Of a stretch of 64,000 nucleotides of DNA, positions 7,456 through 15,102 are shown piece by piece. Position 1 is the stretch's first letter, and each line of letters starts with the position of its first letter. The DNA is taken from assembly GCA_016125495.1 (NCBI GenBank), contig WGLQ01000004.1:62001-126000 (forward strand). Direction: 5' to 3'. Source of the stretch: Hyphomicrobiales bacterium. GTDB taxonomy: Bacteria; Pseudomonadota; Alphaproteobacteria; Rhizobiales; RI-29. The translations under genes were made by a program, and so were the position numbers. The notes under the pieces were generated by a model, which worked only from the letters and a program-made list of their open reading frames with translations, did no database searches and was not told the DNA's origin.

Positions 7456-9228
7456 ATGACCACCGAGGAGGCCTTTGTCAAGGTGCTCCAGATGCATGGG
7501 ATCGACCAGGCGTTCGGCATCATCGGCTCGGCCATGATGCCGATCTCGGATATTTTTCCGGCAGCCGGCATCACGTTCTGGGACTGCGCGCACGAGTGCA
7601 ACGCCGGAATGATGGCCGACGGCTACACCCGCTCGACCGGCAAGATGTGCATGGCGATCGCGCAGAATGGGCCTGGCATCACCAATTTCGTAACGCCCAT
7701 CAAGACCGCCTATTGGAACCACACGCCACTCCTGCTCGTTACCCCTCAGGCCGCCAACCGCACCATCGGTCAGGGCGGCTTTCAGGAGATCGAGCAGATG
7801 GCCCTCTTCGAGGATATGGTCTGCTACCAGGAAGAGGTGCGCGATCCGTCCCGCATCGCCGAGGTGTTGAACCGCGTCATCGAGAAGGCATGGCGGGCGA
7901 GCGCCCCTGCCCAGATCAACGTGCCGCGCGACTATTGGACCCAGGTGATCGACATCGATCTGCCCCAAGTCGTTCGCCTCGAGCGCCCGGCCGGCGGCGA
8001 GAGCGCCGTCGCCGATGCCGCCCGTCTGCTTTCCGAGGCGCGTTTTCCCGTGATCCTCAACGGCGCTGGTGTCGTCCTCGGCGGTGCCATCGAGGCGAGC
8101 CGCCTCCTCGCCGAACGGCTCGATGCGCCGGTCTGCTGCGGCTACCAGCACAACGACGCCTTTCCGGGCTCCCACCCGCTCTTTGCCGGACCGCTCGGCT
8201 ACAACGGTTCGCGCGCGGCCATGGAGCTGATCTCGAAGGCCGACGTCGTGCTCGCGCTCGGCACCCGGCTCAACCCGTTCTCGACGCTTCCAGGCTACGG
8301 CATCGACTACTGGCCGAAGGACGCGCGGATCATCCAGGTGGATATCAATCCCGATCGCATCGGCCTCACCAAGAAGGTGACGGTCGGCATTTGCGGCGAT
8401 GCCCGCAAGGTCGCCGAGGCGATCCTGCAGCGGCTCGCGCCGGCTGCGGGGGACGCTGGTCGCGCTGAGCGCAAGGCTCTGATCCACAAGACGAAGTCTG
8501 CCTGGCTGCAGGCCCTTTCGTCGATGGATCACGAGGACGACGATCCGGGGACCACCTGGAACGAGCGCGCCCGCGCCGCCCATCCGGACCGCATGTCGCC
8601 GCGCATGGCCTGGCGCGCCATCCAGGCGGCGCTGCCCAAGGAGGCGATCATTTCCTCCGACATCGGCAACAACTGCGCCATCGGCAACGCCTATCCGACC
8701 TTCGAAAAGGGGCGGAAATACCTGGCGCCTGGCCTTTTCGGCCCCTGCGGCTACGGTTTCCCCTCCATCCTCGGGGCCAAGATCGGTTGTCCCGACGTGC
8801 CTGTCGTGGGCTTCGCCGGCGACGGCGCCTTCGGCATCTCGATGAACGAGCTGACCGCCTGCGGCCGCGACGAATGGCCGGCCATAACGATGGTGATCTT
8901 CCGCAACTACCAGTGGGGAGCGGAAAAGCGCAATTCCACCCTCTGGTTCGACGACAATTTCGTCGGAACCGAGCTCGACCTCGACGTCAACTATGCGCGC
9001 ATCGCCGAGGGCTGTGGCCTCAAAGGGGTGCAGGTGACGTCCATGGCGGCCCTGACGGAGGCGCTGCGCACCGCGATCGATGCTCAGATGAACGCCAAGG
9101 TCACGACCCTCATCGAGGTGATCCTCAACCAGGAACTCGGCGAACCGTTCCGTCGCGACGCCATGAAGAGGCCGGTTCGGGTCGCCGGCATCCGCCGGGA
9201 GGACATGCGCCCGCAGCAGGGCGCCTGA
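7456..9228 (+). CDS. xsc: Sulfoacetaldehyde acetyltransferase
   Basis: A 590-residue thiamine-diphosphate enzyme that cleaves sulfoacetaldehyde with phosphate to acetyl phosphate and sulfite. It has the three-domain ThDP architecture, with the Xsc-typical N-terminus (MTTEEAFVKVLQMHG, HECNAGMMADGYTR, the catalytic glutamate of the PYR domain being in this zone) and the ThDP motif GDGAFGISMNEL...N near residues 455-485. The C-terminus (RDAMKRPVRVAGI) is also typical. ATG 7456 matches the family, but a GTG at 7450 is nine bases after GGAAGG and may be the true start, adding two residues. No phosphotransacetylase gene follows, so acetyl phosphate must be handled elsewhere. Confidence 0.95.
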   Translation: MTTEEAFVKVLQMHGIDQAFGIIGSAMMPISDIFPAAGITFWDCAHECNAGMMADGYTRSTGKMCMAIAQNGPGITNFVTPIKTAYWNHTPLLLVTPQAANRTIGQGGFQEIEQMALFEDMVCYQEEVRDPSRIAEVLNRVIEKAWRASAPAQINVPRDYWTQVIDIDLPQVVRLERPAGGESAVADAARLLSEARFPVILNGAGVVLGGAIEASRLLAERLDAPVCCGYQHNDAFPGSHPLFAGPLGYNGSRAAMELISKADVVLALGTRLNPFSTLPGYGIDYWPKDARIIQVDINPDRIGLTKKVTVGICGDARKVAEAILQRLAPAAGDAGRAERKALIHKTKSAWLQALSSMDHEDDDPGTTWNERARAAHPDRMSPRMAWRAIQAALPKEAIISSDIGNNCAIGNAYPTFEKGRKYLAPGLFGPCGYGFPSILGAKIGCPDVPVVGFAGDGAFGISMNELTACGRDEWPAITMVIFRNYQWGAEKRNSTLWFDDNFVGTELDLDVNYARIAEGCGLKGVQVTSMAALTEALRTAIDAQMNAKVTTLIEVILNQELGEPFRRDAMKRPVRVAGIRREDMRPQQGA

Positions 9229-9306
9229 TCAGCGTGGACGGCGGGTGGAGCGGGGTGAACCCGGGCCACCGCCGCGGCGAATGGATCGAATCGAAGGGCG
9301 GCGGGC

Positions 9307-10068
9307 GTGACGGGCGAATTTGCCGCATTGCCCCTCGGGCTCGGTGAAGCGGGGGCGGCGTTCCTCGCGCTCGCCGTGCTCGGCGCGGGCTTCGTGCGTG
9401 GCTACGCCGGCTTCGGCTTTTCCGCCCTCGTCGTCTCGGCGTCCGCCTTCGTCACCAATCCGCTCCTCGTCGTACCTGTCGTGATGCTCCTCGAGATCGC
9501 GGCGACCGTCGGCCAGGCGCCGCGTGCCTGGCCCGACCTCGACCGGCGTCTGACGCTTCTCCTCCTCGCCGGCGCCGTCGTTGCCTTGCCGCTCGCCGTG
9601 GCGCTGCTGACGCTGCTTTCGGTTGATCACCTGCGGCTGGTGATCTCGGGCTTCATCCTGGCCATCTCCCTGGCGCTGCTCATGGGCTGGACGTTGCGCC
9701 GCGCGATCGGGACGGGCGGCACCTTTGGTGTCGGCCTCGTCTCGGGCTTTGCCAATGCCGCTGCTGTCGGTGGGCTCCCGGTCGCGCTCTTCATGACGGC
9801 TCAGGCGATCCCCGCCCGCCGTTTCCGCGCGACCATGATTTTCTATCTGACCGCCATCGATCTCGCGGCCCTGCCGATGCTTTGGCTGGCCGGCGTCTTC
9901 ACGCGCGAGAGCGTCGTTGCCGCTTTGTTAGCGCTGCCGCTCATGGTGCTCGGCGTCACCCTCGGCGGCCGTCGCTTCCTGTCGACCCCGCCCGAGAGCT
10001 TCCGGCGCATGGTGATCGCGCTGCTCGCCGTCCTGGCCGGCCTCGGCCTCGCGAAATCGCTGATTTGA
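9307..10068 (+). CDS. tauE: TSUP-family sulfite exporter, TauE/SafE-like
   Basis: A 253-residue integral membrane protein with about eight hydrophobic helices and the TSUP motif GFVRGYAGFGFSALVV near the start, repeated in degenerate form around GLVSGFANAAAVGG. Members beside xsc export the sulfite that Xsc releases. The frame begins at GTG 9307, 78 bases after xsc. The last helix ends almost at the C-terminus (LAVLAGLGLAKSLI), so the protein is complete. It closes the plus-strand taurine group; after it the base composition becomes AT-richer. Confidence 0.88.
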   Translation: MTGEFAALPLGLGEAGAAFLALAVLGAGFVRGYAGFGFSALVVSASAFVTNPLLVVPVVMLLEIAATVGQAPRAWPDLDRRLTLLLLAGAVVALPLAVALLTLLSVDHLRLVISGFILAISLALLMGWTLRRAIGTGGTFGVGLVSGFANAAAVGGLPVALFMTAQAIPARRFRATMIFYLTAIDLAALPMLWLAGVFTRESVVAALLALPLMVLGVTLGGRRFLSTPPESFRRMVIALLAVLAGLGLAKSLI

Positions 10069-10127
10069 ACCGGCCGGGCGGCCATCGAGAAATGCCCGCC
10101 GCGGCGGCGCGGTGAGAGGTCGTCGGA

Positions 10128-10191
10128 TTGACATCTATAGCGTAGTTATCCAAGTATATCGGAAATCGCGTATAACCGCATAACTTCGCTA
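10128..10191 (+). promoter_or_regulatory. AT-rich promoter with a 12-bp inverted repeat ahead of the AAA ATPase gene
   Basis: TTGACA at 10128-10133 is a perfect -35 match; GTATAT at 10154-10159 is the best -10, though the 20-base spacer is long. TAGCGTAGTTAT (10138-10149) and ATAACTTCGCTA (10180-10191) are complementary at 11 of 12 positions. One arm lies between -35 and -10 and the other abuts the start codon at 10199. This is the arrangement of an operator or a hairpin masking the ribosome site. Regulator unknown. Confidence 0.5.
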
Positions 10192-10198
10192 GAGATCG

Positions 10199-11386
10199 AT
10201 GGACCCGGTTCGCAATCCTTACTCGCCCGGCGCCGGCACGCAGCCCCCCGAACTGGCCGGGCGCGCGGCGTTGCTCGACATGGCATCGATCGCCCTGCAA
10301 CGCATTGCTCGAGGCCGGGCGGCGCAGAGCCTGATCCTGGTTGGCCTGCGCGGTGTCGGCAAGACGGTTCTGCTCAACCGTATGCGCGAAATCGCCGAGG
10401 AGCACCACTATCGGACGGTTCTCATCGAGGCGCACGAAGGCAAGTCCCTGCCCGAGCTTCTGGCGCCGAGGTTGCGGGAAATCCTGTTGAACCTCAACCG
10501 CATGCATGCGGCCAAGGCCGCGTCCGGCAGGGCGTTGCGGGCGCTCGTGGGTTTCGTGCGCTCGATCAAGATCACGATCGGCGAGATCGACATCGGCATT
10601 GGCATGGGCTCGGACCAGGGTGTCGCCGACAGCGGCGACGTCGAGGCGGACCTGCCCGTGCTGATGGTTCTGGTCGCGCAGGCAGCCGAGGCGGCTGGAA
10701 CTCCGGTTGCGATACTCATCGACGAGATCCAGTATTTGAAGTCGCAGGAGTTCAGCGCGCTGATCATGGCCATCCACGCCGTCAACCAGCGCAACCTGCC
10801 GCTGGCGCTGGTCGCCGCCGGCCTTCCGCAGACGCTTGGCCTCGCGGGCAATTCCAAGTCTTACGCGGAGCGACTGTTCAGGTTCCCCATGATCGGGCCG
10901 CTGACGCCCGAGGACGCGCGCACTGCGCTCGTTGATCCGGCGCGTGCGGAGGGGGTCGAATACACCGAGCCTGCCGTTGCGGAAATCCTCCGTGTAACGG
11001 AGCGCTACCCCTATTTCCTCCAGCAGTGGGGATATGAGGCCTGGAACGCGGCCGAAGCGAGCCCGATCGACATCGCGATCATGCCAGCCGTGACCGCGGC
11101 TGCGATCGCCGAGCTGGACGAGAGTTTTTTCAAGGTTCGCTTCGAGCGTTGCACGCCGTCGGAAAAGCGCTACATGCGTGCGCTCGCCGAGTTTGGCCCG
11201 GGGGCGCATCGCTCCGGAGACATCGCCGACCTGCTCGGTGTCAAGGTGCAGTCGGTCGGGCCGGTCCGCAACAGCCTCATCAAGAAGGGCATGATTTATT
11301 CGCCGTCGCACGGCGACACCGAGTTCACGGTCCCGATGTTCGACCAGTTCATGCGCCGTGTCATGCCACAGGTGCCACCGGCCTGA
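10199..11386 (+). CDS. AAA-family ATP-binding protein with C-terminal winged helix
   Basis: A 395-residue protein with an AAA_16/Orc1-like P-loop ATPase: Walker A GLRGVGKT at residues 49-56, Walker B with catalytic acid in VAILIDEIQYL near 180, and a sensor-like segment LALVAAGLP near 202. The last 80 residues (TPSEKRYMRALAEF...GDIADLLGVKVQSVGPVRNSLIKKGMI) look like a winged helix-turn-helix. Such stand-alone ATPases are patchily distributed in bacteria and their role is mostly unknown; DNA-linked regulation or defence are possible. It stands alone, downstream of an AT-rich promoter unlike its neighbours, which hints at separate origin. Confidence 0.75.
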   Translation: MDPVRNPYSPGAGTQPPELAGRAALLDMASIALQRIARGRAAQSLILVGLRGVGKTVLLNRMREIAEEHHYRTVLIEAHEGKSLPELLAPRLREILLNLNRMHAAKAASGRALRALVGFVRSIKITIGEIDIGIGMGSDQGVADSGDVEADLPVLMVLVAQAAEAAGTPVAILIDEIQYLKSQEFSALIMAIHAVNQRNLPLALVAAGLPQTLGLAGNSKSYAERLFRFPMIGPLTPEDARTALVDPARAEGVEYTEPAVAEILRVTERYPYFLQQWGYEAWNAAEASPIDIAIMPAVTAAAIAELDESFFKVRFERCTPSEKRYMRALAEFGPGAHRSGDIADLLGVKVQSVGPVRNSLIKKGMIYSPSHGDTEFTVPMFDQFMRRVMPQVPPA

Positions 11387-11407
11387 GCCCGCGGCCCCGC
11401 GCCATGC

Positions 11408-12973
11408 CTACCGCCCCATCGCCGAGCGTGGCAGGCGCACCGGAAAGCGTGCGCGGATCGCCTCGTCGACCTCGACCGGGATGTGGCGAGGATGAAAATC
11501 CGAGAGAATCGCCTTCTTGCGTGCGATGGCCGTCTCGATGATGTCCGGCCGTCCCGCCTCGTCCCACTCCTTGGGGCTCATGCGGTTGCCGATCTTGGGA
11601 TAGATGTACTCCGTCTGCATCAGCGAAAGAGTCTGGCCGTGCCCGAGGTAGTGTCCGGGCCCGGAGAGACAAACGTCGCGGATGGTCTCGACCGAGAGCG
11701 CCTCGTCCCCGACATCGATGCCGCGCACGCAGCGCATGCACTGCCCCAGCATGTCGTTGTCGATGATGAGGCTTTCCAGGCAGAAGCCGAGCAGCGAGGC
11801 GTGCATGCCGGCGGACTCGTAGACGAGATTGACGCCCGCGAGCCCGGCCATGACGTTGGTGATGCCCTTTTCATAGCCGGCCTGGACGTCCGGCAGCTTG
11901 GAATCCGCCATGCCCGCCGCCGAGCCACCAGGGAGATCGAAATACTGCGCCATCTGCCCGCACGCCGCCGTCAGCAGCGCCTGCTCGCCCGAGCCGCCCG
12001 ACATCGCCCCGGTTCTGAGGTCGGAAACGAATGGCCACGTCCCGAAAATTGCCGGGTGGCCGGGCACGAGCGCGTTGACGTAGACGAGCCCGCCGAGCAC
12101 TTCCGCGACCGCCTGCACCACAGCACCTGCTATCGCGGCCGGCGCCGTCGCGCCCGCCTGACCCGCCGACAGCAACAGCACCGGCATGCCACCCCGCACC
12201 GCCGCTTCGAGACACCGGCAGGCGTCCTCGGCGAACTTCAGCGGCGGCACGACGAAGCAGTTCGATTGCGAGACGAAGGGCCGCGCCCGCCATTTGTCCT
12301 CCCCGCCTGCCACCATGTGCAGCATGGCGATCGTCTCGTCGACGTGCTCGGGCAGAACGAAGCTGGCGCCGACGTGTTTTCGCGTCGCCGATACCGCCGC
12401 ATAGACGGTATTGAAATCGAGATCGCGCGGGTCAGGCAGGTCGCGCGCCACCATCGGGCGCTGGAAGTAGTGGATGTTGTCCATCAGCTCGACGATGCGC
12501 CCTGCGTCGTAGATGTCCTTGAGATAGGATTCGCGATAGCTGCGCGTCTCGAGGTCGACCACGTGCACCGCCGCCCCGGCGGTTCCGTAGTGCACCTTGC
12601 GCCCCATGGGGTGCAGGTCGTGCTCCTCGCTCTGACCGTAGAGCGGGAAATGCCGGGCCGCGCCCGCGATCACATCCTCGACCACCGCCCGCGGGAATTT
12701 GAGGCGGCCACCTTCGTAGATGGCGCCGCGCGCGGTGCACGCCTCGATGCAGCTCGGGATGGCGTCGGCGTAGCCGATCTCTTCCAGAACCGTGAAAACC
12801 GCGTCGGCGATGCGCTTTTGCGCGGCGGCATCGAGCGGCTGGAAGCGACCGCCCTCGAGGCCGGCGCGCACGGGAGCAAGGTCCGCCGCCAGCGGTTGAG
12901 AGCGAAGCTCCCGCCGCGCGTCGCGTCCCCCGCTCCTGCGCTTGCGAGCGCTCGTCTCTTCGATCGCGGCCAT
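11408..12973 (-). CDS. Non-pyrrolysine MttB-family (trimethylamine methyltransferase-like) methyltransferase
   Basis: A 521-residue member of the MttB superfamily (TIM-barrel corrinoid-dependent methyltransferases). Landmarks are RPMVARDLPDPRDLDFNTVY, the NCFVVPPLKF segment, GGMPVLLLSAGQAGATAPA and GMADSKLPDVQAGYEK. The frame is open throughout with no in-frame amber codon, so it belongs to the non-pyrrolysine branch, some of whose members demethylate glycine betaine or related quaternary amines. ATG 12973 has GGAGG six bases upstream. No corrinoid protein, activator (RamA-like) or CobN gene is next to it, so its methyl acceptor is unclear. Substrate is unknown; the rest of the window suggests a methylated amine. 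Confidence 0.82.
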   Translation of the reverse strand: MAAIEETSARKRRSGGRDARRELRSQPLAADLAPVRAGLEGGRFQPLDAAAQKRIADAVFTVLEEIGYADAIPSCIEACTARGAIYEGGRLKFPRAVVEDVIAGAARHFPLYGQSEEHDLHPMGRKVHYGTAGAAVHVVDLETRSYRESYLKDIYDAGRIVELMDNIHYFQRPMVARDLPDPRDLDFNTVYAAVSATRKHVGASFVLPEHVDETIAMLHMVAGGEDKWRARPFVSQSNCFVVPPLKFAEDACRCLEAAVRGGMPVLLLSAGQAGATAPAAIAGAVVQAVAEVLGGLVYVNALVPGHPAIFGTWPFVSDLRTGAMSGGSGEQALLTAACGQMAQYFDLPGGSAAGMADSKLPDVQAGYEKGITNVMAGLAGVNLVYESAGMHASLLGFCLESLIIDNDMLGQCMRCVRGIDVGDEALSVETIRDVCLSGPGHYLGHGQTLSLMQTEYIYPKIGNRMSPKEWDEAGRPDIIETAIARKKAILSDFHPRHIPVEVDEAIRARFPVRLPRSAMGR

Positions 12974-13135
12974 GATAACCTCCAGAGCCAATGCGCCTTG
13001 CCCCGCATGTTGCGCCGCGGGCATGGCGCGCCGCGTCGGCCTTGCCGCGCGCAATTCGTCGATCATCTCGTGGCAGAATTCGCCTTTCGGCGCGCGACCG
13101 GATGCGACGCCCAATGGCGTCCTGGGAGTTCCCGA

Positions 13136-13957
13136 TCAGCCGCGGCGGGGCAGCGGCTGTGTCGGCTCGATCTCGGCGCATTCTCCGTCGCCGCGGGCCT
13201 GAACGACGAAAACCGTGGCATTGTCCTGGTAGGGCTCGGCCGCGGCCGCGACCGCCTCGAGCAGCGCATCCGCTACTCGATCCGCGCCTTCCCCCTGCTG
13301 CCGACGCAGGATCGCCTCGATGACCCCTTCCGGCAACGTTTCCAGTCCGTCGCTTGCCAGCAGGACGCAGTCGTTGGCCTCGAGTGCGATCGGCTCGTCC
13401 GGCAGGTCGATCATTTCCATCGAGCGCCCCGTGAGCGCCGAGCGCAGATGGTGTCGTCGCGGCGAATGACGGGCCTCGAGGCGGTCCATGAGGCCGCGCT
13501 CGGCGAGGTCGTCGAGAACCGGTGCCATGGAATGGTCGGCGTTGAGGCGACGCAGCCGACCGTTCCGGAAGAGATAGAGGAGCGAATCACCAACGCTGAC
13601 CCAGCGCAGCCCGTCGGCATCGATGACCGCCGACACCAGCGTACAGCCCATGCCGTCGAACTGCGGTTCCTCGATCGTCCGCTGCATGATGGCGGCGTTG
13701 GCCGCCTCGAGGGCCGAGAACCGGCGGTCCCTTTCGGTGCTGCGTCGCATGACGTCGAGGAAGGCCTCGACCGCCGTCCGGCTGGCCTCCTCGCCCGCGG
13801 CATGTCCGCCCATCCCGTCGGCGACGACGGCGACCAGCATTTGCGCCCCTGCATCGCTCCCGTCGGCTGCGAGCACGGTGGAGCCGCAGGCATCCTCCTG
13901 GTTTTCACGGGCGCCGATGATCGCGGCACTGGCATGGGCGAAATGCGTGATGCTCAT
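13136..13957 (-). CDS. PP2C-family serine/threonine protein phosphatase
   Basis: A 273-residue metal-dependent phosphatase. Motif 1 (ARENQEDACG), motif 2 (VADGMGGHAAGEEAS, metal aspartate D47), the GDSLLYL strand, LLASDGLE and the final EPYQDNATVFVV are all present, so it should be active. Its start (13957) overlaps the stop of the FHA gene (ATGA), so the two are co-translated. Together with the divergent kinase it makes a complete phosphorylation circuit: kinase, phosphatase and phosphothreonine reader. Soluble; no membrane segment. Confidence 0.9.
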   Translation of the reverse strand: MSITHFAHASAAIIGARENQEDACGSTVLAADGSDAGAQMLVAVVADGMGGHAAGEEASRTAVEAFLDVMRRSTERDRRFSALEAANAAIMQRTIEEPQFDGMGCTLVSAVIDADGLRWVSVGDSLLYLFRNGRLRRLNADHSMAPVLDDLAERGLMDRLEARHSPRRHHLRSALTGRSMEMIDLPDEPIALEANDCVLLASDGLETLPEGVIEAILRRQQGEGADRVADALLEAVAAAAEPYQDNATVFVVQARGDGECAEIEPTQPLPRRG

Positions 13958-14745
13958 TCGAGATCGGCGAACTCCGACCAATCGAAGTCTTCCCCGCAGA
14001 ACGGCACGAACACCATCTGCGTCTGGCCCATCGTGATGACGTCAATGGGCTGGAGCTTCACTGCCGAGGTCGGTTTGTGCTCGTTGACCGAGACGACGTT
14101 GGTCTTCGAGAGGTTGGGAACGAAAAGGAATTCGCGGTCCGCCGCATCGTAGCGGACGTAGGCCTGCTCCTGGCTCGAAATCGAATCGTCGCCGAAGTCG
14201 ATCGGCACGCGGTTCGTGGTCGCCCGCCCGATGGTGTTGTTGCCGGTAAAGAGCGGTCGGAACGCACCGAGCCCCGGTCCACCGATGATCACCAGCCAGG
14301 CAACCACCGGCTCCTGGTGGAAATCGGTCCGCGTCGGACGGCGCTGGCCTCGGATGATCTGGGTCTTGGGAACGTTCATCGCGCTGCTGTCTCCCCGGAT
14401 CTGAGGCGTCGGGCGCGCCTCGGCGCCGCTGCTTGGCGGCGGAGCGGCGGGCCGCACCGCACGCTCGGCGGAGCCGCCGGCGTGCGACTCGCTGGATGCG
14501 GGCTGTTGGATCGCCTCGGCCCGGTTTGCCGCATCGGCATCCTCGTTGGCAAGTGCGTCGTTGACGGCATTGAGCGCCTGGCGAAGCGAATCCTGTCGTT
14601 GCGCGAGTGTCTCGACCGGGCGAGGTGGCTTGTCGGCGCGCCGCGCGATCACCACCATCTGCTCTTCCGCGGCCCCGGGCGCGTTGGGCGTCGCCGCCGG
14701 GCGTCCGCCCGCCCCCGCGTCCGCTCGACGATCGTCACCAGCCAT
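13954..14745 (-). CDS. FHA-domain protein with disordered N-terminus
   Basis: A 263-residue protein. Residues 1 to about 145 are rich in Ala, Pro and Glu with a short helical stretch (QRQDSLRQALNAVNDALAN) and look mostly disordered. Residues about 160-255 form an FHA domain: LVIIGGPGLGAFRPLF, the phosphothreonine-reading IGRATTNRV, then DSISSQEQAYV where the usual SxxH histidine is glutamine, then a conserved asparagine further on (LSKTNVVSVN). ATG 14745 is preceded by GGGGGAGG at good spacing; upstream in-frame codons were left out. It should read phosphothreonine marks placed by the divergent kinase. Confidence 0.85.
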   Translation of the reverse strand: MAGDDRRADAGAGGRPAATPNAPGAAEEQMVVIARRADKPPRPVETLAQRQDSLRQALNAVNDALANEDADAANRAEAIQQPASSESHAGGSAERAVRPAAPPPSSGAEARPTPQIRGDSSAMNVPKTQIIRGQRRPTRTDFHQEPVVAWLVIIGGPGLGAFRPLFTGNNTIGRATTNRVPIDFGDDSISSQEQAYVRYDAADREFLFVPNLSKTNVVSVNEHKPTSAVKLQPIDVITMGQTQMVFVPFCGEDFDWSEFADLE

Positions 14746-15102
14746 CGCAACCTCCCCCTGGTATCCGGCCTGCCGCCGGCTCGGCGTCTTCGCCATCGAG
14801 CTGAGCCCCGCCATACTCCCGGCCCGAGCACGAATTGTTGCCGCGCCAGTTGGCGAACTTGTGGCGGTCGCGACCAATTGTCACGGTCGCGTTCGCCGGG
14901 CCGCCGACATCCTCGGCGTCTCGAGCGTCGCTCGCCGGCCCCCGTCCGCCTGTGGACGGTCCGACACCGATGGCGCACATCTCCTTACTTCGGCCATTTG
15001 CTGTTGCCAGCAATCACCATCATCGTATGGCATGGCCTGAACGAGGCCGCTACGCTGCGTGGGGTCCAGGCAATAGGGCCGAGCCGGGACGGCAGGGGGA
15101 TC
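14746..15102. promoter_or_regulatory. Divergent intergenic region between FHA/PP2C genes and kinase
   Basis: These 357 bases hold no convincing gene. I see a small hairpin CCGTCC/GGACGG (14942-14959), the palindrome GGTCGCGACC and the arms GGCGAAC/GTTCGCC flanking it near 14850-14900. They could be operators or leader structure. No clear promoter boxes. The ribosome site AGGGGGA lies just before the kinase ATG. Confidence 0.3.

Noticed and set aside
11483-14152. 889-codon plus-strand frame over the MttB-like, PP2C and FHA genes.
   Set aside because: Antisense shadow; all three minus-strand genes have full family motifs and ribosome sites.
14830-14960. Plus-strand translation near the kinase leader (ELVAVATNCHGRVRRAADILGVSS) resembles a Fis-type helix-turn-helix.
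   Set aside because: It is not in a frame with start, ribosome site or conserved flanks, lies in an intergenic region and is followed by random-looking sequence; probably chance in GC-rich DNA.
14077-15102. In-frame upstream extension of the kinase by more than 340 codons.
   Set aside because: It overlaps the FHA gene antisense, lacks kinase-related sequence, and ATG 15103 has a good ribosome site and the normal kinase start.
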